The notes: generated from the sequence alone by a model not told the origin. DNA of 19,990 bases from JBGOTP01 sp041476545 (GCA_041476545.1 JBGOTP010000053.1:1-19990), one strand, 5' to 3'. Counted from the stretch's first letter, positions 7,145 to 14,402 are shown. Translations and numbers: made by a program.

Positions 7145-7771
7145 GCGAGAGGCTTCGTGCCCACCCCCGGTCCCAGACGAGCGGTCGCCCTTTGCAATCA
7201 CTCTCCCGAGCAGTTCCAGAAGCGCGCGGTCGTTTCGTGGTTCAACGGTGCGCATTTCCCGCGCCGCTCCTCCCAGGCGGCGGAGGACGACCGCTGCCTC
7301 CCGTTCGAACGCCGTGCCTCCGCTCTTGCCGGCGTCGGCAAGGAGGGGCTTCAACGCCGTCGCGAGATGCTCGGCAACGGCCGATGTCGGCCTGGGCTCG
7401 TAGATGATGCCACGGGCCGCCGTCTCGAACGTGGCGGCCAGCGCATCCGCCGCCTCCGCCACATCCGCGTCCGTCAGGAGATGCAGCGCCGGAGGCTGAT
7501 AACGCACGAGGAAGGCGCCCGTCACGAGAAAGAGCTGCGACTGCCGTTCGCTGAAGTCCCGCATGTATTGAATAAGAAGGGCCACGTCACGCTGTTGCTG
7601 ACGAAGGAGGACGGACGGGGGATGTTCACGTGCGGTCGTGAGATAAGGACAGTCCCCGGGGCACTGGATTTCAGCAAGCCGCTTGGTTCCGCAGCACACC
7701 GGACAGATGTCCTGGCGGAGCGCCGGGCACTTTCGCCGTGCTTTTCGCTGGCTGCAAAGGGGACAAGTCAC
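7130..7771 (-). CDS. Unrecognised protein with an eight-cysteine N-terminal cluster
   Basis: I do not recognise a named family for this 213-residue protein. All eight cysteines lie in the first 41 residues (3, 6, 15, 23, 26, 27, 37, 41), in CPLC, a lone Cys, CPVCCGTKR and CPGDCPYL; there is none in the other 172 residues. This looks like one or two small zinc-binding units. The rest is mainly helical and rich in Ala, Leu and Arg, with a flexible Gly/Ser-rich C-terminus. There is no signal peptide or membrane helix, so it should be cytoplasmic. The start is forced: an in-frame TGA lies ten codons upstream with no other standard start codon between, and a later start would lose the first CxxC. 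No ribosome site is visible. The opposite strand has a longer open frame, rejected as a shadow. A regulatory or RNA-binding role is only a guess. Confidence 0.75.
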   Translation of the reverse strand: MTCPLCSQRKARRKCPALRQDICPVCCGTKRLAEIQCPGDCPYLTTAREHPPSVLLRQQQRDVALLIQYMRDFSERQSQLFLVTGAFLVRYQPPALHLLTDADVAEAADALAATFETAARGIIYEPRPTSAVAEHLATALKPLLADAGKSGGTAFEREAAVVLRRLGGAAREMRTVEPRNDRALLELLGRVIAKGDRSSGTGGGHEASRLIVS

Positions 7772-7780
7772 GCGGGCTGT

Positions 7781-7786
7781 ATTGTA
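7781..7786 (-). promoter_or_regulatory. Possible -10 box for a nearly leaderless mRNA of the eight-cysteine protein gene
   Basis: TACAAT on the minus strand ends nine bases before the GTG start. No -35 box stands 16-18 bases upstream and no ribosome site lies before the GTG, so transcription could begin two to three bases ahead of the start codon. Confidence 0.3.
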
Positions 7787-8079
7787 TGGCCGTGTAGAAA
7801 TTCACCTGCGGTTTTTGTCATTTTCCGTCAATTTCGAGACACTCCAGTCGTCTCCCAAAGCGGACAAGCTGGGCCATTGTCGCTCGAACCGATCCCTACT
7901 GACTTGCGTCTAAACAGACAATTGTTTGAACGATCGGTCCATTCAAATGAGAGACGATCTATTAGTCTATTGTTATCAGTATCTTACTGGAAATATTCAC
8001 GAGCACGTGCACGATAGCCGGTCTTGAGCCATGGTAGCGAGTGCAATTGTCAGACGCCGTCCCCTCTAGGCTGGTGTGT

Positions 8080-8109
8080 TTGTGATGGGACTCTAGCTCA
8101 TGTTAGTAT
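8080..8109 (+). promoter_or_regulatory. Weak candidate promoter for the DksA/TraR-type gene
   Basis: TTGTGA (8080-8085) and TAGTAT (8104-8109) are 18 bases apart, each matching four of six consensus bases. This is the best pair I could see upstream of the gene, but it is weak. Confidence 0.25.
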
Positions 8110-8188
8110 TGGCCATTCATTTGCATAGACACGGCAATCTTAGTGGCGACAGCGGCGGCCCGGCGTTCCGGGCGAGGAAGGGGCGGCG

Positions 8189-8650
8189 GTGATGAAGAAG
8201 AAGAACTTAGCGGCGGGAGGCCAGGTGAAGGAGCGTTCCCGCTATGGCGAATTGAAGCGCATGCTGGAAGATCGGCAGCGGGAAATTCACGCTGAAGTCC
8301 AGGGTCGGATGCGTGATGCCCGAGCGGAAGGCACGTGGGGCGGCAAGCTCAACGAAGTACTGGACGCGGTTGAAAGTTCCGAGGCCGACATCCAGGAGGA
8401 GATCGAGTTCGCGCTCATTCAGATGAAGTCGGAGACGCTGAATAAGATCAACGACGCGCTGTCGCGTCTTGAGCAGGGCAACTACGGCAACTGCTTCGAG
8501 TGTGGCGAAGAGATTGCCGAGAAGCGGCTGCGGGCGCTCCCCTTCGCCGTTCGCTGCAAGACCTGCGAAGAAGCTCGCGAGAATGCCGAGCAGCGCGAAC
8601 GCAACATGAGCGCGCGGCGTGGCACGTCGTCCCTGTTCATCGACATGTAA
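8189..8650 (+). CDS. DksA/TraR-family C4 zinc-finger protein
   Basis: This 153-residue protein belongs to the DksA/TraR family, whose members bind the RNA polymerase secondary channel and alter initiation together with ppGpp. An N-terminal coiled-coil hairpin covers about residues 15-97. The zinc finger follows with Cys102, Cys105, Cys123 and Cys126, spaced exactly as in E. coli DksA (114, 117, 135, 138). Aligning on these cysteines puts Asp59 and Glu62 (DAVE) where DksA has its essential tip residues Asp71 and Asp74, so the second acid is Glu here. The start may be GTG at 8189 or the adjacent ATG at 8192; GAGGAAGG stands upstream. lon follows after 135 bases. Whether this is a functional DksA or one of the looser TraR/YbiI-like relatives is not certain. 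Confidence 0.9.
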   Translation: MMKKKNLAAGGQVKERSRYGELKRMLEDRQREIHAEVQGRMRDARAEGTWGGKLNEVLDAVESSEADIQEEIEFALIQMKSETLNKINDALSRLEQGNYGNCFECGEEIAEKRLRALPFAVRCKTCEEARENAEQRERNMSARRGTSSLFIDM

Positions 8651-8653
8651 GAC

Positions 8654-8714
8654 CCGGCGTTCCCGCGAATGTGGGCTTCGCCGGTGGCGGAGCCCGCGTT
8701 TCTCCCCACCGGCG
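8654..8714 (+). promoter_or_regulatory. Two mutually exclusive stem-loops between the DksA-type gene and lon
   Basis: Hairpin A pairs CCGGCG (8654-8659) with CGCCGG (8679-8684), plus an inner CCCGC/GTGGG stem (8662-8666 with 8671-8675) and a GAAT loop. Hairpin B pairs CGCCGGTGG (8679-8687) with CCACCGGCG (8706-8714), plus GGAG/CTCC (8689-8692 with 8702-8705) after a one-base bulge, followed by CTTTCC. Segment 8679-8684 belongs to both, so only one can form. B resembles a terminator with a short T run; A would then act as an antiterminator. Pairing is seen; function is inferred. Confidence 0.45.
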
Positions 8715-8785
8715 CTTTCCCAGACAGCAGCCAAAACCGCCTGGCCCGATCGACACCGGCCCGGGCGACAACTTCGGAGGTCGCT

Positions 8786-11242
8786 ATGAGCGATCAGATT
8801 GAGAATCTGGGGACAGAGGACACTTCCGTCGGCGAACGGCCTCTCGCGCTTCCGGCAGAGCTGCCGATTCTTCCGCTGCGAGACACGGTCCTCTTTCCCA
8901 ATTCGTTCATGCCACTCGCCGTGGCGCGCGAGAGCTCCGTCCACCTCATCGACGATGCGATTGCCAATGGCAAACTGATCGCCGTGTTCACGCAGCGTGA
9001 CGCGAGCGTCGACGAGCCGGACAAGAACGACCTGTACGGCGTGGGTACGGCGACGCACATCCATAAGATGTTCAAGCTGCCGGATGGGAGCCTGCGTCTC
9101 ATTGTCCAGGGGCTGGCGCGCCTGACCCTGGAGACGGTCGTCTCGACCCAGCCGTATCTCCGCGCGAGCGTCACGGCGGCGACGGAAGGTACCAACGACG
9201 CGGATCGGCTGGAGATCGATGCCCTGGCGCGCAACATCAAGACGAACTTCCAGCAAGTGGTGTCGCTGTCCCCGTTGCTGTCGGACGATCTGCAGACCCT
9301 GGCGATGAACATCGGCGAGCCGGGCCGTCTGGCCGACTTCATCGCGTCGAGTTTGTCGACGATTAGCACCGCAGTCAAACAGGAAGTGCTCGAAACGCTC
9401 GACATTCGGACGAGGATGGACAACCTCAATCGCATTCTGATCAAGGAGCTCGAGGTGCTCGAGCTCGGCTCGAAGATTCAATCGCAGGTCCAGTCCGAGG
9501 TCGGGAAGAACCAGCGCGAGTACTTCCTGCGCGAGCAGATGAAGGCGATTCAGAAGGAACTCGGCGAAGGCGACGATCAGACGAAAGAGATTGAGGAACT
9601 CGGGGAGAAAATCGAGGCCGCGGGCATGCCGGAGGCCGTGCGGAAGGAAGCGCTCCGCGAGCTCGATCGCCTGTCCCGGATGCCGGTGGCGGCCGCCGAG
9701 TACACCGTGTCACGGACCTACGTCGACTGGCTCGTGGCGCTGCCGTGGGCGAAGCGGACCGACGAGGTCATCGATCTGCCTCATACGAAGGCGGTGCTCG
9801 ATACGGATCACTCCGGCCTCGAAAAAGCCAAGGATCGCATTCTCGAGTATCTGGCCGTCCGCAAACTCAATCCTTCCGTGAAGGGACCGATTCTGTGCTT
9901 CGTCGGACCGCCGGGAGTCGGCAAGACATCGCTGGCGCGATCCATCGCCGAGTCCCTCGGACGCAAGTTCGTTCGCGTGTCGCTTGGCGGCATGCGTGAT
10001 GAGGCCGAGATTCGGGGGCATCGACGGACGTACATCGGTGCACTCCCCGGCCAGATCATCCAGGGCCTGCGGCGCGCCGAGTCGAAGAATCCGGTATTCA
10101 TTCTGGACGAGATCGATAAACTCGGCTCGGACTTCCGAGGCGATCCCTCGTCGGCGCTGCTCGAGGTGCTCGACCCGGAACAGAACAACACGTTCCGTGA
10201 TCACTACCTCGATGTCCCGTTCGATCTGTCCGAGGTCCTGTTTATCACCACGGCGAACGTCCTCGATCCGGTTCCGGCAGCCCTGCGGGACCGGATGGAA
10301 GTGCTGGAAATCGCGGGATACACCGAGGAAGAGAAGCTGCAGATCGCGACAGCCCACCTGGTGGACAAGCAGGTGAAGAATCACGGCCTGTCGCCCGAGT
10401 ACATCCGCTTCACACCGGCGGCATTGGGCCAGGTCATCCGCGGATATACTCGCGAAGCCGGGGTCAGAAATCTCGAGCGGGAGATCGGATCTATTTGCCG
10501 GAAGACCGCCCGGCGGCTTGCCGAGGGCGACAACTCGCCGGTCGAGGTCACGCCTGACGTGGTCGTGCAGATGCTCGGGGCGCCGAAGTTTCTCGACGAG
10601 GAGATGGAAGAGCGGACCAAGGATCCCGGTGTTGCCATTGGCCTCGCCTGGACCCCGGCCGGCGGCGAGGTGCTGTTCATCGAGGCCTCGAGGATGGCCG
10701 GCACGGGGTCGCTCACGCTGACCGGACAGCTCGGCGATGTCATGAAAGAGTCGGCCCGCGCCGCGCTTTCCTGGTTGCGGACTCACGCGCGCGAGTACGG
10801 TATCGATCCGGATTTCTTCAAGAACGCGGAAATGCACGTGCACGTGCCCTCGGGCGCGATCCCCAAGGATGGGCCGTCAGCAGGTGTCACGATGGCGACC
10901 GCGATGGCCTCCCAGTTGACCGGGCGTCCGGTGCGGGGCGACGTGGCGATGACGGGCGAGATGACGCTCTCGGGACGGGTCCTCCCCATCGGCGGCGTCA
11001 AGGAGAAGGTACTCGCGGCCCGGCGGGTCGGCATCCGCGAGGTGATCCTGCCGCGGCAGAATGCGAAAAACATCAACGAGGATTTGACGCCGGAACTTCG
11101 GCAGGATATGACGATCCACCTCGTGTCGACTATCGACGAAGTGCTGGCGCTTGCCTTGCAGCCCGTCTCTTCCGATCTGCGGCCCCAGGCGATCGCAGCG
11201 AAGGAGTCAAAGCCGCGCGGGCCCGCCGCCGTCCGACCGTAA
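8786..11242 (+). CDS. lon: ATP-dependent protease Lon (LonA type)
   Basis: Lon is a soluble homo-hexameric AAA+ serine protease that degrades misfolded and selected regulatory proteins. I chose the ATG at 8786 (818 residues) because GGAGG stands at 8776-8780; the open frame extends 39 codons further upstream without family similarity. The LON substrate-recognition domain begins at about residue 25 (LPILPLRDTVLFPN) and is followed by a coiled coil. The AAA+ module has Walker A GPPGVGKT at 374-381 and Walker B FILDEIDK with Asp441 and Glu442. The protease domain has the catalytic Ser698 in GPSAG and Lys739 in GGVKEK, with the MTGEMTLSGRVLPIGG motif between. All catalytic residues are intact and the length is normal. 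The tail is short and basic. Confidence 0.97.
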   Translation: MSDQIENLGTEDTSVGERPLALPAELPILPLRDTVLFPNSFMPLAVARESSVHLIDDAIANGKLIAVFTQRDASVDEPDKNDLYGVGTATHIHKMFKLPDGSLRLIVQGLARLTLETVVSTQPYLRASVTAATEGTNDADRLEIDALARNIKTNFQQVVSLSPLLSDDLQTLAMNIGEPGRLADFIASSLSTISTAVKQEVLETLDIRTRMDNLNRILIKELEVLELGSKIQSQVQSEVGKNQREYFLREQMKAIQKELGEGDDQTKEIEELGEKIEAAGMPEAVRKEALRELDRLSRMPVAAAEYTVSRTYVDWLVALPWAKRTDEVIDLPHTKAVLDTDHSGLEKAKDRILEYLAVRKLNPSVKGPILCFVGPPGVGKTSLARSIAESLGRKFVRVSLGGMRDEAEIRGHRRTYIGALPGQIIQGLRRAESKNPVFILDEIDKLGSDFRGDPSSALLEVLDPEQNNTFRDHYLDVPFDLSEVLFITTANVLDPVPAALRDRMEVLEIAGYTEEEKLQIATAHLVDKQVKNHGLSPEYIRFTPAALGQVIRGYTREAGVRNLEREIGSICRKTARRLAEGDNSPVEVTPDVVVQMLGAPKFLDEEMEERTKDPGVAIGLAWTPAGGEVLFIEASRMAGTGSLTLTGQLGDVMKESARAALSWLRTHAREYGIDPDFFKNAEMHVHVPSGAIPKDGPSAGVTMATAMASQLTGRPVRGDVAMTGEMTLSGRVLPIGGVKEKVLAARRVGIREVILPRQNAKNINEDLTPELRQDMTIHLVSTIDEVLALALQPVSSDLRPQAIAAKESKPRGPAAVRP

Positions 11243-11266
11243 ATGCCCGTCGACTGTCCTCCCCGG

Positions 11267-11301
11267 CAACGGCCCGGTGTCGCGCTGGCACCGGGCCGTT
11301 G
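11267..11301 (+). terminator. Perfect 13-bp stem-loop after lon
   Basis: CAACGGCCCGGTG (11267-11279) and CACCGGGCCGTTG (11289-11301) are exact complements around a nine-base loop, 24 bases after the lon stop. No T run follows, so it may terminate weakly or protect the 3' end of the lon mRNA. Confidence 0.6.
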
Positions 11302-11386
11302 ATCTGTACGCGAATTCCGAATCCGTTTCCGTGCTGCTCGCCTCTCGTCTGCCGCCCGCCTACGAGCGGGAAGACACCGGAGTCGA

Positions 11387-11392
11387 TAGAAT
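11387..11392 (+). promoter_or_regulatory. Possible -10 box for a leaderless mRNA of the DUF2520-pan operon
   Basis: TAGAAT ends six bases before the GTG start, so transcription seven bases downstream would begin on the first base of the start codon. No -35 match is present at the usual distance and no ribosome site precedes the GTG. Confidence 0.35.
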
Positions 11393-11398
11393 TGAAGA

Positions 11399-12307
11399 GT
11401 GGGCTCAGGGATTGGCATCGTCGGCAGCGGAGCAGTCGCACAAGCGCTCGGTCGCGTGCTCCGGGATGCCGGACAGCCGGTCGTGGCGGTCGCAAGTAGG
11501 ACGCCGTCGAGCGCCCGGCGGGCCGCGGCGTTCATGGGACCGGGAGTCCGCGCGATTGCGTGTGAGGAGCTTCCCCATCTCGCGACGCGAGTGATCGTAG
11601 CGATGTCGGATGATGGCGTCACGCCCACGGCGGAAGTTCTGGCGCGGGCCGGCTTCACCGCGGGAACCGCACTGCACACCTGCGGGGCCAGGGGGCCCGA
11701 TGCCCTGGCGCCGCTGCATCAGGCCGGCGTCGACTGCGGCGTGTTGCATCCCTTGCAGACACTGGCGAGTCCTGAACAGGGCGTTCGAGGGCTTCGCGGA
11801 ATCACATTCGGTCTTGCAGGCGATCCTGGAGCCATCGCATGGGGACGGGAAATCATCGCGCTGCTCGGCAGTCGAGAGCTATCGATCGATCCCGGACGTA
11901 TGGCGGCCTATCATGCCGCCGCCGTGATGGCCGGTAACGTGCTGATCGCGGTTGTTGATGCGGCGGCTCGCATGATGACCGCAGCCGGTGTCGGGTACCA
12001 GGAAGCCCTGGAATCGATCGGCCCACTGTGTCGTGCGAGTCTCGACAACGCGCTTCTCTCAGGACCGCAGGCCGCTCTGACTGGTCCTGTCGCGCGGGGC
12101 GACGTGGAAACGGTGAGATCGCACGTCGCCGCTCTGGCAGGGGCGCCGGACGCTGTCGCGCAGCTATACCGGTCTGCCGGACACTGCCTCCTCGACCTTG
12201 CTCGACGACGTGGCCTGCCCGACACGAGTCTTCGCGCTATTGCGGCTGCACTTGAAACAGGGCGCGGTGGAGATGCAGATGGAAGCCAATCGAATAACCG
12301 TCACTGA
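11399..12307 (+). CDS. Rossmann-like/DUF2520 protein, candidate ketopantoate reductase (PanG-like)
   Basis: This 302-residue protein has an N-terminal NAD(P)-binding fold starting at once with GIGIVGSGAVAQALG, an alpha/beta region, and a helical C-terminal domain of the DUF2520 type (from about residue 155, with AAYHAAAVMAGN). This arrangement resembles F420/NADP oxidoreductases and 6-phosphogluconate-dehydrogenase-like reductases. An in-frame TGA at 11393-11395 forces the GTG start, and no ribosome site precedes it. panB starts inside its last 29 bases, so it is the first gene of the pantothenate operon. That operon otherwise lacks the ketopantoate reductase step. From memory, the alternative reductase PanG of Francisella and others is of this type, which would fit, but I could not check this. 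The role is inference; the fold is well supported. Confidence 0.85.
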   Translation: MGSGIGIVGSGAVAQALGRVLRDAGQPVVAVASRTPSSARRAAAFMGPGVRAIACEELPHLATRVIVAMSDDGVTPTAEVLARAGFTAGTALHTCGARGPDALAPLHQAGVDCGVLHPLQTLASPEQGVRGLRGITFGLAGDPGAIAWGREIIALLGSRELSIDPGRMAAYHAAAVMAGNVLIAVVDAAARMMTAAGVGYQEALESIGPLCRASLDNALLSGPQAALTGPVARGDVETVRSHVAALAGAPDAVAQLYRSAGHCLLDLARRRGLPDTSLRAIAAALETGRGGDADGSQSNNRH

Positions 12308-13106
12308 CCTTCGTGAAAAGAAGCGGCGTGGTGAGAAGATCGCGATGCTCACCGCCTACGATGCCGCCATGGCCGGGCTCCTCGATCGAGCCGGCCTGGA
12401 CGCTGTGCTCGTTGGCGACTCCGTGGGCATGGTGATGCTGGGATACGCGACGACGCTGCCCGTGACGCTCGACGCAATGGTGCATCATACCGCCGCCGTG
12501 ACGCGCGGCGTTCGGCGGGCCATGGTGATTGCGGACATGCCGTTCATGACGTATCAGGTTAGCGTCGAAGAAGCCGTTCGCAATGCCGGTCGCCTCGTGC
12601 AGGAAGGCGGCGCGGCCGCGGTGAAGCTTGAAGGCGGGCGCCCTGTCCTCGAGGTGGTTCGTCGTCTCGTGGAGATCGGCATCCCGGTGATGGGGCACCT
12701 GGGCCTGCAGCCCCAGTCAGTGAATCAGTTGGGCGGCTATCGAAAGCGGGGGACGCTGCCGCAGGAGGCGGATGCGATTGTGGCCGACGCCGAGGCGCTT
12801 CAGCGAGCGGGTGCGTTCGCGATCGTGATCGAGGCGGTACCCGCCGCCCTCGCTCGTCGAGTGACAGCACAGGTGGATGTGCCCACGATTGGTATCGGCG
12901 CGGGGCCGGATTGCGACGGCCAGATTCTCGTCAGCAGCGACATGCTCGGCATGTCAGGGGACCGCGTCCCGTCGTTCGTCAAGCAGTATGCGCACCTCGC
13001 CGACACGATCGTGACGGCGGCCCAGGCCTATCTCGTCGACGTTCGCGCCGGCCGGTTTCCCGAGGTTCGCGTCGCGGCCGGCGAGGCCCCGATTGCTTCG
13101 GCATGA
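12279..13106 (+). CDS. panB: 3-methyl-2-oxobutanoate hydroxymethyltransferase
   Basis: PanB transfers a hydroxymethyl group from methylene-tetrahydrofolate to 2-oxoisovalerate to make ketopantoate, the first committed step to pantothenate and CoA. I chose the ATG at 12279 (275 residues): GGAG at 12269-12272 is six bases upstream, and the protein then begins MEANRITVTDLREKK like other PanB. The frame stays open upstream, and ATG 12273 is too close to the ribosome site. The Mg2+ ligands Asp47 (VGDSVG) and Asp86 (IADMPF), Lys116 (VKLEGG) and catalytic Glu185 (IEAVP) are all present. It overlaps the DUF2520 gene by 29 bases and panC by four (ATGA), so the genes are translationally coupled. Confidence 0.97.
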   Translation: MEANRITVTDLREKKRRGEKIAMLTAYDAAMAGLLDRAGLDAVLVGDSVGMVMLGYATTLPVTLDAMVHHTAAVTRGVRRAMVIADMPFMTYQVSVEEAVRNAGRLVQEGGAAAVKLEGGRPVLEVVRRLVEIGIPVMGHLGLQPQSVNQLGGYRKRGTLPQEADAIVADAEALQRAGAFAIVIEAVPAALARRVTAQVDVPTIGIGAGPDCDGQILVSSDMLGMSGDRVPSFVKQYAHLADTIVTAAQAYLVDVRAGRFPEVRVAAGEAPIASA

Positions 13107-13969
13107 AGACCTCGATCGTCGCGTCAATTCAGGCGCTGCGCGCGCGGCTCGCGATCGTGCGTGGGGCGGGCGGCCTCGTGGGTCTCGTTCCGACCATGGG
13201 GGCGCTGCACGCCGGACATACCAGCCTGGTCGATCGCGCTCGTGGCGACTGCGACTGTGTCGTCGTCAGCATCTTTGTCAACCCGCTCCAGTTTGACCGC
13301 GAGGACGACCTGCACCGGTATCCGAGGCCGCTTCAGGCAGACGTGGATCTGTGCGCCGAACATGGCGTCGACCTCGTGTTTGCGCCAGACGTCGCGGATA
13401 TGTACCCGGCGCCGCCGGATTGCTCGATCGATGTGGGCCGGCTCGCCGACCACTTGTGCGGAAGCCATCGCCCAGGGCACTTCCGCGGCGTCGCGACCGT
13501 GGTGATGAAGTTGTTTCAGATTGCGGAAGCCGACCGCGCGTATTTCGGAGAGAAGGACGCCCAGCAGCTGGCGATCATCCGCCGGATCGTCAGGGACTTC
13601 AACGTCGCCGTGGAGATCGTCGGCATGCCGACGGTGCGGGAATCCGACGGCCTCGCCCTCAGCTCACGAAACCAACAGTTGACGTCCGCTGAGCGTGGCT
13701 TGGCGACGGCCCTCTATGCGGCTCTTCGCGAAGCTGAGAGTCAGATCCGGTCAGGCGTTAGCGACATCGAAACGATCAGACAGGCTGCCGCGGCGCGAGT
13801 CCCGTCACATCCGACGCTACGGCTCGAGTATCTGGAAGTCGTTGACCCCGACGACATGCAGCCCGTGCGCGCAGTCGTGGGACCGGTGCGCGTGGCGGGT
13901 GCGCTCTGGGTGGGATCAACACGTCTGATCGACAACCTGCTGTGCAGTCCCTTGTCGGAAATCGCCTGA
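13103..13969 (+). CDS. panC: Pantothenate synthetase (pantoate--beta-alanine ligase)
   Basis: PanC joins pantoate and beta-alanine with ATP through a pantoyl-adenylate. The ATG at 13103 overlaps the panB stop as ATGA and gives 288 residues, close to the 283 of E. coli. The cytidylyltransferase-fold motifs are in order: VPTMGALHAGH (His36 and His39 of the HIGH-type motif), IFVNPLQF, RPGHFRGVATVVMKLF, FGEKD at 148-152, and ESDGLALSSRN with the KMSKS-like SSRN at 187-190. All expected active-site residues are visible, so it should be functional. The longer open frame upstream is a shadow within panB. Confidence 0.97.
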   Translation: MKTSIVASIQALRARLAIVRGAGGLVGLVPTMGALHAGHTSLVDRARGDCDCVVVSIFVNPLQFDREDDLHRYPRPLQADVDLCAEHGVDLVFAPDVADMYPAPPDCSIDVGRLADHLCGSHRPGHFRGVATVVMKLFQIAEADRAYFGEKDAQQLAIIRRIVRDFNVAVEIVGMPTVRESDGLALSSRNQQLTSAERGLATALYAALREAESQIRSGVSDIETIRQAAAARVPSHPTLRLEYLEVVDPDDMQPVRAVVGPVRVAGALWVGSTRLIDNLLCSPLSEIA

Positions 13970-13976
13970 GGGCGTC

Positions 13977-14357
13977 ATGAAACTGAGAGTGATGTGCAAG
14001 TCGAAGATCCATCACGCCGTGGTGACGGCGGCCGACCTGAACTACATCGGCAGCATTGGCATCGACCGGGCCCTGCTGCAACTGACAGACATCGCGCCCG
14101 GCGAGCAGGTCTCTGTCTGGAACGTCAACAACGGGCAGCGCATTGAGACCTATGCGATCGAGCTTCCCGAAGGCTCCGGTCAGATTCTAGTCAATGGCGC
14201 GGCCGCGCGGCTCTTTCACCCAGGAGACATCATCATCATCGTCGCCTTCTGCCTGACGGATGAGCCGGTGGTTCCCAGGATGATTGCGGTGGACGCGCAG
14301 AATCGGTTCGCCGGCCATCTCGCGACGACGGAATCCCCCGAGGTGGTGACAACCTAG
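13977..14357 (+). CDS. panD: Aspartate 1-decarboxylase proenzyme
   Basis: PanD makes beta-alanine from aspartate, the second substrate of PanC. The 126-residue proenzyme cleaves itself at Gly25-Ser26 (LNYIGSIGID), turning the serine into a pyruvoyl cofactor. Other family motifs are present: MCKSKIH at the start, NGQRIETYAI, ILVNGAAARL and GDIIIIVAF. One difference stands out: after Lys10 and His12 the sequence reads IHHA, so His13 replaces the arginine found in the E. coli, Mycobacterium and Bacillus enzymes. The gene starts seven bases after panC with a GAGGG ribosome site overlapping the panC stop, and is the last gene of the operon. Confidence 0.95.
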   Translation: MKLRVMCKSKIHHAVVTAADLNYIGSIGIDRALLQLTDIAPGEQVSVWNVNNGQRIETYAIELPEGSGQILVNGAAARLFHPGDIIIIVAFCLTDEPVVPRMIAVDAQNRFAGHLATTESPEVVTT

Positions 14358-14402
14358 CGCATCGTTCACTTCGCTGTAGTGGCTGCGCAACAGGTCTGCC
14401 TA

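Larger units (their letters stand above)
7772..8188. other. 417-nt non-coding gap, AT-richer than its surroundings
   Basis: No convincing gene is seen here on either strand. The middle (about 7900-8000) is clearly richer in A and T than the neighbouring genes. It holds several small inverted repeats: GTCT-AAAC-AGAC (7908-7919), TTTGAA...TTCAAA (arms around 7925-7947), CAGTA-TCT-TACTG (7977-7989) and the palindrome GCACGTGC (8003-8010). It separates two divergent genes, so it presumably carries both upstream control regions; no strong promoter pair is evident. Confidence 0.6.

Noticed and set aside
7157..8017. A 286-codon plus-strand frame over the eight-cysteine gene
   Set aside because: No family features and no ribosome site; it runs on into the AT-rich gap. 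The minus-strand frame has an ordered cysteine pattern and a promoter-like element.
8669..8785. Upstream extension of lon by 39 codons
   Set aside because: The extra residues have no Lon similarity and cross the hairpin region, whereas ATG 8786 has GGAGG at the right distance.
9710..10843. Long open frames antisense to lon
   Set aside because: Shadows of a well-supported gene with intact Walker and Ser-Lys motifs; no domain in the antisense products.
12198..12278. Upstream extension of panB inside the DUF2520 gene
   Set aside because: The added residues do not match PanB N-termini, and ATG 12279 has a GGAG at six bases.
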